Positions 45,401-52,998 of a DNA stretch of 64,000 bases are shown piece by piece (position 1 is the stretch's first letter; each line of letters starts with the position of its first letter). A program made the position numbers and the translations under genes. The notes under the pieces are model-generated. The model had not been told where the DNA came from. It saw nothing but the letters and a program-made list of their open reading frames with translations, and did no database searches. Origin of the DNA: Parasulfuritortus sp049322515 (GTDB lineage Bacteria; Pseudomonadota; Gammaproteobacteria; Burkholderiales; Thiobacillaceae); contig JBMOQW010000007.1 in assembly GCA_049322515.1 (NCBI GenBank), positions 1 through 64,000 on the forward strand, in the 5' to 3' direction.

Positions 45401-45799
45401 TGGACAGTCCTCGTCCGGATAAGGGCTGCCGTCGGGCCGGGTTGCGTGGACCCGGGCATGGATCGACTGCCCCAGCAACTCGCTTTCCCGCCAGCCCAAC
45501 AGGCGCTCGGCGGCCTGATTCATGAAGGTCAGCCGACCCTCGGTATCCGTGGCATAGACGCCATCGCTCAGGGTGTTGAGCATGGTCCGGGTCAATTCGG
45601 CATTCTGGACCCGGAGCCGGTCGTTCAGCTCACGCAACTCGGATGAATTGACCTCGAGCGCGTTCTCCAACAGGGTGCGCTCCTGGTCGGCATCCTGGTA
45701 TTGCTGGCTGACCGCGTCGAGCAGGCGCCCGACTTCCGCCGGCAAGGCGACGCCTTCACCGAGGTGGCGCCGGACCTGGCGCAGGAGCAACGGATGCAT
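42497..45799 (-). CDS. Hybrid histidine kinase: three PAS, HisKA, HATPase, two REC, HPt
   Basis: A soluble 1100-aa phosphorelay kinase. Three PAS domains (about 70-190, 195-310 and 315-435) lead to the phospho-acceptor His465 in MSHEIRTPMNG, then an HATPase domain (NAVKFTDHG near 582-590, DTGIGIP near 611-617, GTGLGL near 641). Receiver 1 (about 697-820) keeps DD 704-705 and Lys805 but has Glu753 where the phospho-acceptor Asp belongs. Receiver 2 (about 848-965) is intact with Asp898 in LMDCQMP. The HPt domain near the end has the His of AHALKGSSGN. I took ATG at 45799, seven bases after the small upstream gene. The HD-GYP regulator downstream is the likely final target. Confidence 0.93.
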   Translation of the reverse strand: MHPLLLRQVRRHLGEGVALPAEVGRLLDAVSQQYQDADQERTLLENALEVNSSELRELNDRLRVQNAELTRTMLNTLSDGVYATDTEGRLTFMNQAAERLLGWRESELLGQSIHARVHATRPDGSPYPDEDCPLARVIRGGAPQASGEEWFIHREGRYIPITYRAGPLYQAGRLIGSLVSFRDITSRLEKDASLRLRNAALDAAANMVVITDAEGVIQYVNRAFVATTGYTDTEVIGRHTRLLQSEQQDEAFYQQLWSTLQSGQVWEGELLNRRKDGVIYPEQMTITPLFEAGRISHFVAIKRDITEEAKIRTRLRLIETAIQNAAQGVVITDARLSGAGPRVQYVNDGFIRLTGYCEDEIIGMPLSRLEGDEPSGILMPRVFEALRHGHAFDLDAEVVSAYGKPIELEWHFAPVRDPSGQVNHLIGILTDLRPRRKIEEELRGARDQALEASRLKSEFLATMSHEIRTPMNGIIGMTDLLLDTPLTPEQKDFASVVKDSAHALLTILNDILDFSKIEAGKVQIEQTEYDLVAVVEGVAELLAEKAREKGLSMLTFVDPAVPGSLLGDPTRLRQVLTNLVGNAVKFTDHGEVSIRVTLDADHRECQFEVRDTGIGIPPEQQARLFQSFTQADSSTTRKYGGTGLGLAISRSLVELMGGWMNLDSEPGVGSCFRFGLPVVPASAPASQPPMAALDLARVRLLVADDQPFSREIVQRYCESWGMRVAAAATGEEALARLREAARAGQPFDVMVAEMLLPGMDGPALARAVHADPRLAAVKLILLTDRDRRQAQELAARTGFGTSLSKPVRQSLLLDAIADVLGQESPPEAPEDTAPQAGAPLREALRDQRLILLAEDNPTNQKVARLILDKLGHACHVVDNGQAALDALATLPYALVLMDCQMPVMDGYEATRQLRQREQAQGLAHIPVVALTANAMLGDREHCLAVGMDDYLTKPISGDKLSAVLARWLPAPGTTRPAPAPTDPVPAPACAVPPLDLKRLIADLGEEDTRMILGVFQEDMRDQVTRLREAVLDHSPEAGRLAHALKGSSGNVSAEELSGLAGRIEQHVRRGDWDDAVIELHYLEKAHLRVRHYLEAWLRSG

Positions 45800-45806
45800 G
45801 GGCGGA

Positions 45807-46088
45807 TCAGTGATCCTCGAGATGGGTGAACGTATCTTCCGCGAGTTCACCGGTATCCGGGTCCACCCAGCCGGTCAGCCCCAGTTCTTCTTCCGCCTCG
45901 GCCAGGGACTCGGCCGGCTCGTAGTCGCTGTCGTCCTGGTATTCCATGTCGTTCACCGCCCCAACCAGGGTCTCGAACGGCCCATAGGCCTCACCCGTCT
46001 CGCGGTCAGTCCAGTAAAAGCCATCCGGGCGCTCGATGATGCGAGTGCTGTCGTAGCTGGACGGCGTCTCGGGAATCGGGGTCTTCAT
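45807..46088 (-). CDS. Small acidic uncharacterised protein
   Basis: A 93-aa, strongly acidic protein without signal peptide or membrane segment. Notable blocks are IIERPDGFYWTDRETGEAYG, where an aromatic WxD-type patch occurs, and GWVDPDTGELAED near the end; the DxxTGE pattern repeats twice. AGGAG precedes ATG at 46088. I do not recognise a function. It stands between folE (19-base gap) and the hybrid kinase (7-base gap) on the same strand, so it may be cotranscribed with both. Confidence 0.75.
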   Translation of the reverse strand: MKTPIPETPSSYDSTRIIERPDGFYWTDRETGEAYGPFETLVGAVNDMEYQDDSDYEPAESLAEAEEELGLTGWVDPDTGELAEDTFTHLEDH

Positions 46089-46107
46089 GGTCGGCTCCTC
46101 TTCGAAA

Positions 46108-46749
46108 TCAGGGCATGCGCCCATTGATGGCGCGCAGGAATTCGGCGCGCGTTTGTGCGTCGTCCCGGAAACATCCGGTGAAGGCCTGGGTCACCACCCG
46201 TTCGTCGCCCCGCCGATCTTCGCCCAGCAGCAGGCACAGCTGCTCGGCCTCGATCACGCAGGCGGCGCCACGCGCGCGGCCATGGCTGACCAGGGCCTCG
46301 GCGATGTCGCGGGTCATCCATTCCTGGTAAGTGAAACGATGCCCGATGGCGTCGACCATGCGCGCGATGCGGCCGAAACCGTGCAGGCGCCCGCCTGGGA
46401 TATAGGCCACATGGGCCACACCACGGAACGGCACCAAGTGATGCGGGCACACACCGTGGACGGCAATGCCACGCACCACCACCATGTCGTCCCGGCTATC
46501 GTCGAAGCCGTCGCCCAGCGCTGCACCGGGATCCATCTGGTAGCCGCCCAGCAGGCGTCGCTGCCAGAGCTCGCGCACCCGTTGCGCGGTGCGACCGGTA
46601 TGGCTGTTGTCCGGCTCGATGCCACAGGCGCGCAACAGGTCGGTGACCGCGCGCTCGAAGGCTTCCGGGTCGAAACGGCCCACCTGGGGAATGCCCAGGT
46701 GCCCCGGCTGGTAGGGTGCCGGACAGTCGTGATCGCAACAATCGGACAT
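46108..46749 (-). CDS. folE: GTP cyclohydrolase I
   Basis: A 213-aa enzyme that converts GTP to 7,8-dihydroneopterin triphosphate for folate or other pterins. Seen are the zinc ligands in GVCPHHLVPF (Cys and His) and the later Cys in EAEQLCLL, where most members have EAEHLCM, plus IPGGRLHGFGRIAR, a variant of the usual P....GLSK.ARIV block. The N-terminus after ATG at 46749 is unusually Cys-rich (MSDCCDHDCP), perhaps binding an extra metal. The gene is first in a leftward run with the small acidic protein and hybrid kinase. It diverges from srkA with only 46 bases between the two starts. Confidence 0.92.
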   Translation of the reverse strand: MSDCCDHDCPAPYQPGHLGIPQVGRFDPEAFERAVTDLLRACGIEPDNSHTGRTAQRVRELWQRRLLGGYQMDPGAALGDGFDDSRDDMVVVRGIAVHGVCPHHLVPFRGVAHVAYIPGGRLHGFGRIARMVDAIGHRFTYQEWMTRDIAEALVSHGRARGAACVIEAEQLCLLLGEDRRGDERVVTQAFTGCFRDDAQTRAEFLRAINGRMP

Positions 46750-46795
46750 GGCGACTCGGGGTAAGATGTTTGTACCCCAGTGTATCCCAAAACCC

Positions 46796-47773
46796 ATGCC
46801 GCATCCCTATGCCGACCTCAACCCTGACACGATCCTGGATGCCCTGGAAAGCACCGGCCTGAGGGCCGACGGCCGCCTGCTCGCGCTGAACAGCTACGAG
46901 AACCGGGTGTACCAGATCTGGCTGGAAGAGGCCCCCCCCGTGGTGACCAAGTTCTACCGCCCTGGACGCTGGTCGGATGCTGCCATCCTGGAAGAGCATG
47001 CCTATACCGCCGACCTGGCGGCCCGGGAAATCCCGGTGGTGGCACCCTTCGTGATGGCCGGCGGCACGCTGTTCAGCCACGCCGGCTTCCGCTTCGCCAT
47101 CTACCCGCGTCAGGGCGGCCGGGTGCCTGAACTGTCCGACCCCGCGACCCTGGAATGGCTGGGCCGCTTCATCGGCCGCATCCATGCCGTCGGCGCGCTG
47201 TCCGCCTATCAGGCCCGGCCTTGCCTCGACATCGACAGCTTCGGGGTCGAACCGCGCACCTGGCTGCTGGAACACGACACGATCCCGGAAGAACTCCGCC
47301 CGATCTGGGCCGGTCTCTCGGCCGAAGCGCTGGACGGCGTCCGCCGTGCCTTCGACCGCACGGGGGCATTCACACCGATCCGCCTGCATGGCGACTGCCA
47401 CATGGGCAACGTGCTGTGGACCGACGACGGACCGCATTTCGTCGACTTCGACGACAGCCGCATGGGCCCCGCCATCCAGGACCTCTGGATGCTGCTCTCA
47501 GGCGATCGCGCCAGCCAATCCCGGCAACTGGCCGACGTGCTGGCCGGCTACGAGGACTTCATGGCGTTCGAACCGCGCCAGTTGCACCTGATCGAGGCCC
47601 TGCGCACCCTGCGCCTGATCCACTACGCAGCCTGGATTGCCCGGCGCTGGGACGACCCGGCCTTCCCGGCCGCTTTTCCCTGGTTTGCCAGCCCGCGCTA
47701 CTGGGAGGAACGCATCCTGGAACTGCGCGAGCAAATCGCGGCCATGGACGAGCCCCCCCTGTGGCCGGCCTGA
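46796..47773 (+). CDS. srkA: Stress response serine/threonine kinase SrkA (YihE family)
   Basis: A 325-aa aminoglycoside-phosphotransferase-fold kinase that protects cells during envelope and oxidative stress in E. coli. The catalytic HGDCHMGNVLW (Brenner-type loop with Asp and Asn) and metal-binding FVDFDDSRMGP are intact, and NSYENRVYQIW near the start matches the family's nucleotide loop. ATG at 46796 gives the typical opening; an in-frame ATG at 46748 exists upstream but adds an improbable leader. The 3' end overlaps the pseudouridine synthase gene by 13 bases. Confidence 0.94.
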   Translation: MPHPYADLNPDTILDALESTGLRADGRLLALNSYENRVYQIWLEEAPPVVTKFYRPGRWSDAAILEEHAYTADLAAREIPVVAPFVMAGGTLFSHAGFRFAIYPRQGGRVPELSDPATLEWLGRFIGRIHAVGALSAYQARPCLDIDSFGVEPRTWLLEHDTIPEELRPIWAGLSAEALDGVRRAFDRTGAFTPIRLHGDCHMGNVLWTDDGPHFVDFDDSRMGPAIQDLWMLLSGDRASQSRQLADVLAGYEDFMAFEPRQLHLIEALRTLRLIHYAAWIARRWDDPAFPAAFPWFASPRYWEERILELREQIAAMDEPPLWPA

Positions 47774-48468
47774 TCACCCTCGAGCGCCTGCTGCACCGTC
47801 AGGGTTTTGGCAGCCGGCGCGAATGCCAAGCCCTGATCCGTGCCAGTCGGGTCACGCTGGCCGGGGTGCCGGTCAGCGACCCGGACCACCCCTGCGTCCC
47901 TGATGGACTTGAATTCACGGTGGATGGCGAACCCTGGCGCGCCCGTGCACAGGCCACCGTGATCCTGAACAAGCCAGCCGGCTACGAGTGCTCGCGCGCG
48001 CCCAGCCATCATCCCAGCGTACTCACCCTGCTGCCGCCGCCGCTGGTCGCGCGCGGCGTGCAACCGGTCGGCCGGCTCGACGAAGACACCACTGGCCTGC
48101 TCCTGCTGACCGACGACGGCGCCCTGCTGCACCGGCTGATCTCGCCCCGGCACGGGATCTGCAAGGTGTATCGGGTCACGACCCGGCACCCGGTCGACGA
48201 CCGCCAGATCGCCCACTTGCTCGAGGGGGTCCAGTTGCGCGACGCCCCCGAACCGGTGGCGGCACGGGCCTGCCGTCAGATCGAAGAGCACCGCTTGGAG
48301 CTGACCATCCACGAGGGCCGCTACCATCAGGTCAAGCGCATGCTGGCCGCGGTGGGCAACCGGGTCGAGGCCCTGCAACGGATCGCCGTGGGGCCGGTCG
48401 AACTGCCGGCGGACTTGCCGGTCGGTGCCTGGCGCTGGCTCGAAGACAGCCAGCTAGCCCACATGTAA
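47761..48468 (+). CDS. RsuA/RluB-family pseudouridine synthase
   Basis: A 235-aa RNA modification enzyme. An N-terminal S4-like RNA-binding domain (about 4-60; ERLLHRQGFGSRRECQALI) precedes the catalytic domain with the active-site GRLDEDTTGLLLLTDDG (Asp is the nucleophile), NKPAGYECS and the motif EGRYHQVKRMLAAVGN. This is the 16S rRNA U516 (RsuA) group by overall shape, but RluE/RluF relatives cannot be excluded. I chose GTG at 47761, inside the end of srkA, because it restores the full S4 domain. Coupled translation with srkA is likely. Confidence 0.9.
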   Translation: MAGLITLERLLHRQGFGSRRECQALIRASRVTLAGVPVSDPDHPCVPDGLEFTVDGEPWRARAQATVILNKPAGYECSRAPSHHPSVLTLLPPPLVARGVQPVGRLDEDTTGLLLLTDDGALLHRLISPRHGICKVYRVTTRHPVDDRQIAHLLEGVQLRDAPEPVAARACRQIEEHRLELTIHEGRYHQVKRMLAAVGNRVEALQRIAVGPVELPADLPVGAWRWLEDSQLAHM

Positions 48469-48557
48469 CATCCCGCCAAGTATGAATGTTCATCTCTTGA
48501 CCACCAAGTATCCCCTATGATGGGGTTGTCCACGCAGCCATTCCACGGAGACCACCC

Positions 48558-48977
48558 ATGCGCGCACTTGTCACACTGTTCTTGAGCCTGTCCCTGGCCT
48601 TTTCCTTGTCCACCTTCGCCGCCACCTCGGCCGAGACCGCCGAGCAGGTGCGTGCCAAATGGAGCCTGGCCAAGACCAACCTGGAAAACGCGGTGAAGAC
48701 CTACCAGAGCAACACCAGCTACGCGACCGCCATCCAGAATTACGCCCAGGCCCTCGACAAGGCCGGCGTCACCCTCGAACAATACCTGGCCCTTAAGCTG
48801 GCCAGCCCGGCCACGCCGCCGGAGAAACTGACCCCGGTGGTCGACCAGCTGTACAAGGATCTGAACGCCGTGCGCACCCTGTACAGCAAATCGCCCAAGG
48901 CCCTGCTCACCACCTTTGGCGCCGCCTACAGCCAGCACAACGAAGCCGCCCAGACCGCCCTGAAGAACATGCGCTGA
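48558..48977 (+). CDS. Small secreted helical protein of unknown function
   Basis: A 139-aa exported protein with a signal peptide (about 1-22, ending TFAA) and a mature part that is Ala- and Lys-rich and predicted helical throughout, with no Cys. Residue pattern such as TSYATAIQNYAQALDKAG hints at a TPR-like helical pair, but the match is weak. GGAGA lies ahead of the ATG. It is 25 bases upstream of the FecR-TPR-barrel gene on the same strand, so the two probably form an operon and may cooperate in the periplasm. I do not recognise a family. Confidence 0.78.
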   Translation: MRALVTLFLSLSLAFSLSTFAATSAETAEQVRAKWSLAKTNLENAVKTYQSNTSYATAIQNYAQALDKAGVTLEQYLALKLASPATPPEKLTPVVDQLYKDLNAVRTLYSKSPKALLTTFGAAYSQHNEAAQTALKNMR

Positions 48978-49002
48978 GCCAGCGCGCCCGAGGACCCCGA
49001 GC

Positions 49003-52000
49003 ATGCGATTTCTCGCCATCCTGTTACTGGCCGGCTTCAGCCTGATCGTCCGCGCCGAGACCGTGGCCGGCGTGGCCACCCTGATCGATCTTTCGGGAAG
49101 CGTGGAGGTCCGGGCCCGCCTCGGGGCTCCATGGCAGAGCGCGAAGCGCGACATGCGCCTGACCCCGGGCTATGCTCTGCGCACCGGCAAGGGCGCGCGT
49201 GCTGCCTTGCTGCTGTCCGACCGGACCCAGATCCGCCTGAATGAAAACACCAGCCTCGACGTGGTGGCGCTCGGGGCCGCGCCGCGCAGTGCCGGACAGA
49301 CCAAGTTCCGGCAGAACGCCGGCCGGGCCTGGGTGCAATCGAAGACGCCGCCCAAGACCCTGGAGTGGCAGACGCCCACTGCGGTGGCTGGCATCCGGGG
49401 CACCGACTGGGAAATGGCGGTCGACGAAGCCGGCCAGTCCACGCTTTCTGTGTTCAGTGGGGCGATCGCCTTCGGCAATGAACAGGGCCAAGTCCAGGTC
49501 GCCGCCGACGAGCAGGCCGTGGCCGAAGCCGGCAAGGCCCCGGTCAAGCTGACGGTACGCAACCTCAAGGATCGCATCCAGTGGGTCAGTGCCTACCAGA
49601 CCGCCCCCTGGCGTTTCGTCAGCCTGGACGGCGATGCCCTGCCCAGCTTGCGGCAACGGCTCGCCGAGACCCCCGATCCGGTCCTGCGCGGCCGGATTCT
49701 GGCCGACCTGGGCCGCTGGCCGGAGGCGGAAGCCGCCTTCGCCAGCGCGCCCTCCCAACCCGAGGCCGCCCTCGGCCTGGCCTGGAGCCACCTGCGCGCG
49801 GGCCGGCTCGAGGCCGCAGGACAAGCGCTGGTCCAGGCCGGATCGCTGAAGGACGGCGAAGCCTGGCAACTGGCCGAGGCCGGTCGCCAGATCCTGGCCG
49901 CCGAGCATGAAGCCGCCCGGACCCGACTGGGCGCTCTCTCCGAACGCGCCGACCTGAGCCAGCCGGCGCCCTGGCTGATGCTCTCCGACCTGTCCGCCTT
50001 TGAGGGACGGCTCGACCAGGCCCTGGCCGAGGTCGGCGCCGGCCTGAAACGGTTTCCCGACCATCCCGGCCTGCTCGCCCGAGAGGCCGAACTGCTGCTC
50101 GCCGACGACCGCGTGGTGGAGGCCATGGCCGCCTCGGATGCCGCCCTGGACCGCGACTTCACCAGTGCCGAAGCCTGGCGGGTCCGGGCCGAGATCGCCA
50201 AGCGGGAAGGTGACGCCAGCACCGCCCTGTCGGCCTACGATCTCGCCCTGGCGATGAAACCGGACGACGACCGGGCCTGGTTCGGACGTGGCGCCGCGCT
50301 CGCCGAGCGCGACCGATTCGACGCCGCGCGCACCGACCTCGACCGGGCCATCACCTTGAATCCCGCCGGCCTCGGCTACCAGGGCGAACTGGGCGCGCTC
50401 TACACCGCCATGGCCGAATACCCCGAGGCCGACGCCGCCTATCGCCAGGCCCTGGCCGCCAGCCCGGCCGACTATGTCGCCCAGACCGGTCTCGGCGTGC
50501 TGGAACTCAAGCGCGGCCATCCCGACAAGGCGCTGGAACACCTGCTCAAGGCCGGTGTCATGGAACCCCGCTATGCCCGTGCCCACGTCTATACCGCGGT
50601 CGCCTACTGGCAACTCGGCGACCACCGACAGGCACGCGAGGAATTGGCCCGCGCCAGCGCGCTCGACGACAAGGACCCACTGCCGCATTTCATGGCCGCC
50701 ATGATGGCCAACGACCTGCTGCAACCGGCGGATGCCGTCGAATCGGCACGGGCCGCCCGGCTCCGCTTGCCTTACCTGAAGTCGCTCAACGCCTTGGCCA
50801 ACGACCAGCAGGGCAGCGCCAACCTCGGCCAGGCCTTTGCCTTCATGGGCCTGGAGGACTGGGCACGCGCCTATGCCCAGGATTCCTACTCACCCTTCTG
50901 GGCTGGCAGCCACCTGTTCCTGGCCGACCGCTACACCGGCCTGTTCACCAAGAATTCGGCACTGTTCCAGGGCCTGCTCACCGATCCCACCGTGTTCGGT
51001 ACCGGCAATCGCTTTCAGCCTCTGATCCAGGCGCCTGCCCGCCATCTCGACCTGTCCCTGCGTTACACCACCTCCGACACGGTCGATGGCTTCAGCCCGC
51101 AATTGCAATACAGTGGCTTCAAGGCTGAGCCGACGCCGCTGGCCTGGTACCTGGCCTATGAGAATGTCGACTGGGACCTGGCCGAGCGCCCCTACGAACT
51201 GGATGTCTTCACTGCCGCGCTGGGCCTCAAACCCCGGCACGACCTGGGCCTGTTCGTGTTCGCCGATGCTTCCACCCTGGACAGCGAACCTGCGGGCAGC
51301 CTGGGTGGCCTGCCCTTCGAGACCCTCAGCCGCCTGGACACCCGGCGCATCGACCTGGGCCTGAACTACAAGCGGGCGCCAGATGACCAGGTCTGGTTGA
51401 AGGCCGGGCTGTTCCAGTCCGAAGAAGAAACCACAGGCGTGTTCGCCTTTTCCGATATCCAGGCCGACGGCGAGGTCGACCTGCCGGAGTTCTCCTTCCG
51501 GCACAGCTTTGCCTGGCGGGATGCCCATCAGGTGACCTGGGGGGCCGACTACGCCCGGCGCGACACAAAAACCCGCCTGGACGACCTGATGTTCGACCTG
51601 CGCAACGACTACCGCCTGGAAGAGCACACCCTGGATCTGTACGTCTCGGATCGCTTCAAGTTTTCTCCCACCCTGACCCTGCAAGCCGACCTGGTCCACC
51701 AGCAGGCCCGCCGACGGGCCACCGACCAGCCTTACCTGACTTTCTTCGATCCACCCGAAGCCGTCAGTCCGGTCCAGGAGAACCTCGACGACGATGCCTT
51801 GCTGCCCCGCCTGGGTGCCGTCTGGCACCCAGACACCAACACCTGGGTCCGGGTCGCCTGGCAACACTGGCGGCGACCGGCCGGCATGAGCGCCCTGGGC
51901 CACGTCGCCACGGCCGGCATCCCGCTCGATGACCGTCTGGTCCGACGCGGAGGCGACCTCGAACGCCTGCGCGTGCAGGGCGAATGGGAAGTCCGCCCGG

Positions 52001-52551
52001 ACACCTTCGTGACCGGCTTCCTCGACTACAAGGACATCGACAACCAGCGCTTCGAGATCCGACCGTTCACGGTCTCCGAACTGGAAAGCCTGGGCAAGTT
52101 GCGGCCGCGTGACTACGGCCAGCTCCTGCGCGACGACCTGTACGAGTTCACCGACGCCCCGGACTATGCCGGCGGCCACGTGCGCCAGGCCGGTTTCGCC
52201 ATCAACCACCAGCTGAACCGGCAATGGGCCCTGGCTGGCCGCTATGTGCTGACCGATTCCGAACAGGTCAATAGTGGTCTCGACGTGCCCTTCCTGGCCC
52301 GCCACACCCTGATGCTGGGCGCCACCTGGATCCGCCCGGAGGGCTGGTACCTGGCCGGCCGCCTGGCCTACCGTGATGACCGGTTCGCCGACGAGGCCAA
52401 CAGCGTCAAGCTGGAGGCCGGTTGGTCAGCCGACCTCGATCTGTTCTGGCAATCCCGGGACAAGCACTGGCTGGTGCGTTTCTCGGCCAACGACCTGGGC
52501 CATGAGCACCGCGACAGCCAGTACACCGCCGAGGTGAATTACCGCTTCTGA
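49003..52551 (+). CDS. FecR-TPR-outer-membrane beta-barrel fusion protein
   Basis: A 1182-aa exported protein built of three parts. After the signal peptide (about 1-18) comes a FecR-type domain (about 40-180; TGKGARAALLLSDRTQIRLNE, TPTAVAGIRGTDWEM and a LSVFSGAIAF strand are typical). A long helical region (about 210-640) contains successive TPR-like pairs such as AEAWRVRAEIAKREGDASTA, AWFGRGAALAERDRFDAA and AYRQALAASPADYVAQTGLG. From about 680 to the end there are alternating amphipathic strands, closing with VNYRF and a C-terminal Phe, as expected for an outer-membrane barrel. No TonB plug is present. TPR-plus-barrel proteins such as PgaA, BcsC and PelB export polysaccharide; a FecR front domain is not part of those. 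The function is therefore open. A small secreted protein gene sits 25 bases upstream. Confidence 0.85.
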   Translation: MRFLAILLLAGFSLIVRAETVAGVATLIDLSGSVEVRARLGAPWQSAKRDMRLTPGYALRTGKGARAALLLSDRTQIRLNENTSLDVVALGAAPRSAGQTKFRQNAGRAWVQSKTPPKTLEWQTPTAVAGIRGTDWEMAVDEAGQSTLSVFSGAIAFGNEQGQVQVAADEQAVAEAGKAPVKLTVRNLKDRIQWVSAYQTAPWRFVSLDGDALPSLRQRLAETPDPVLRGRILADLGRWPEAEAAFASAPSQPEAALGLAWSHLRAGRLEAAGQALVQAGSLKDGEAWQLAEAGRQILAAEHEAARTRLGALSERADLSQPAPWLMLSDLSAFEGRLDQALAEVGAGLKRFPDHPGLLAREAELLLADDRVVEAMAASDAALDRDFTSAEAWRVRAEIAKREGDASTALSAYDLALAMKPDDDRAWFGRGAALAERDRFDAARTDLDRAITLNPAGLGYQGELGALYTAMAEYPEADAAYRQALAASPADYVAQTGLGVLELKRGHPDKALEHLLKAGVMEPRYARAHVYTAVAYWQLGDHRQAREELARASALDDKDPLPHFMAAMMANDLLQPADAVESARAARLRLPYLKSLNALANDQQGSANLGQAFAFMGLEDWARAYAQDSYSPFWAGSHLFLADRYTGLFTKNSALFQGLLTDPTVFGTGNRFQPLIQAPARHLDLSLRYTTSDTVDGFSPQLQYSGFKAEPTPLAWYLAYENVDWDLAERPYELDVFTAALGLKPRHDLGLFVFADASTLDSEPAGSLGGLPFETLSRLDTRRIDLGLNYKRAPDDQVWLKAGLFQSEEETTGVFAFSDIQADGEVDLPEFSFRHSFAWRDAHQVTWGADYARRDTKTRLDDLMFDLRNDYRLEEHTLDLYVSDRFKFSPTLTLQADLVHQQARRRATDQPYLTFFDPPEAVSPVQENLDDDALLPRLGAVWHPDTNTWVRVAWQHWRRPAGMSALGHVATAGIPLDDRLVRRGGDLERLRVQGEWEVRPDTFVTGFLDYKDIDNQRFEIRPFTVSELESLGKLRPRDYGQLLRDDLYEFTDAPDYAGGHVRQAGFAINHQLNRQWALAGRYVLTDSEQVNSGLDVPFLARHTLMLGATWIRPEGWYLAGRLAYRDDRFADEANSVKLEAGWSADLDLFWQSRDKHWLVRFSANDLGHEHRDSQYTAEVNYRF

Positions 52552-52578
52552 TCGTGGTGCCCGGCCTTGCGGCCGGGT

Positions 52579-52899
52579 TCAGATGATTCGAACCACGTGG
52601 TTGGCAAGGTCTTCCTGGCGCCGGGCTTCCCTGCGTCGATCACCCCCCGCGCGGGTGTCCAGCAGCACCGCGATCCGCAGCACCCGGCGGCATTGCTTGC
52701 GCCGGTCCTCGCCGACCCGTGCCTCGAACTGCCGGGGCGGCTCGACACTCAGCATCGGCCGGTTCGGCCACTTCGATCCAGACTGGAACGCAGGGTCACG
52801 CTCGGGTGTCTCGGGCGGCAGGGCCGAGGCACCGAACACTTCCGGAAAGGCTTCGGCCAGCGTGGCCCGCCGAGTCGTGGTGATGGGCGTAAAGCGCAT
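52579..52899 (-). CDS. Small basic uncharacterised protein
   Basis: A 106-aa protein, Arg- and Glu-rich, with no signal peptide. The C-terminal half carries charged repeats (GEDRRKQCRRVL, then LLDTRAG, then GDRRREARRQED) of the kind found in small, poorly known proteobacterial proteins where DRR-type blocks flank a VLLDTR motif. ATG at 52899 has AAGGG five bases upstream. It converges on the FecR-TPR-barrel gene with a 27-base gap. Coding potential is reasonable but function is unknown. Confidence 0.65.
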   Translation of the reverse strand: MRFTPITTTRRATLAEAFPEVFGASALPPETPERDPAFQSGSKWPNRPMLSVEPPRQFEARVGEDRRKQCRRVLRIAVLLDTRAGGDRRREARRQEDLANHVVRII

Positions 52900-52998
52900 T
52901 GCAGCCCTTTGGGTGACGACGTGAAATTCCACTATGGCGACCTTGGTCGGAGACCAACATGGTACAGGCCCACCAAAGGCGCCCGGCAATTCGGCCGA

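Noticed and set aside
42473..45646. Open frame of more than 1050 codons on the plus strand opposite the hybrid kinase
   Set aside because: It mirrors the real PAS/HisKA/REC coding sequence and its translation is low-complexity without known motifs.
48495..48521. A sigma-70 promoter (TTGACC and TATGAT) ahead of the small secreted protein
   Set aside because: The spacing is only 13 bases, so the pair is not a convincing promoter.
49003..52551. Calling the FecR-TPR-barrel protein a TonB-dependent receptor
   Set aside because: There is no TonB box or plug domain; FecR and TPR regions occupy the N-terminal half.
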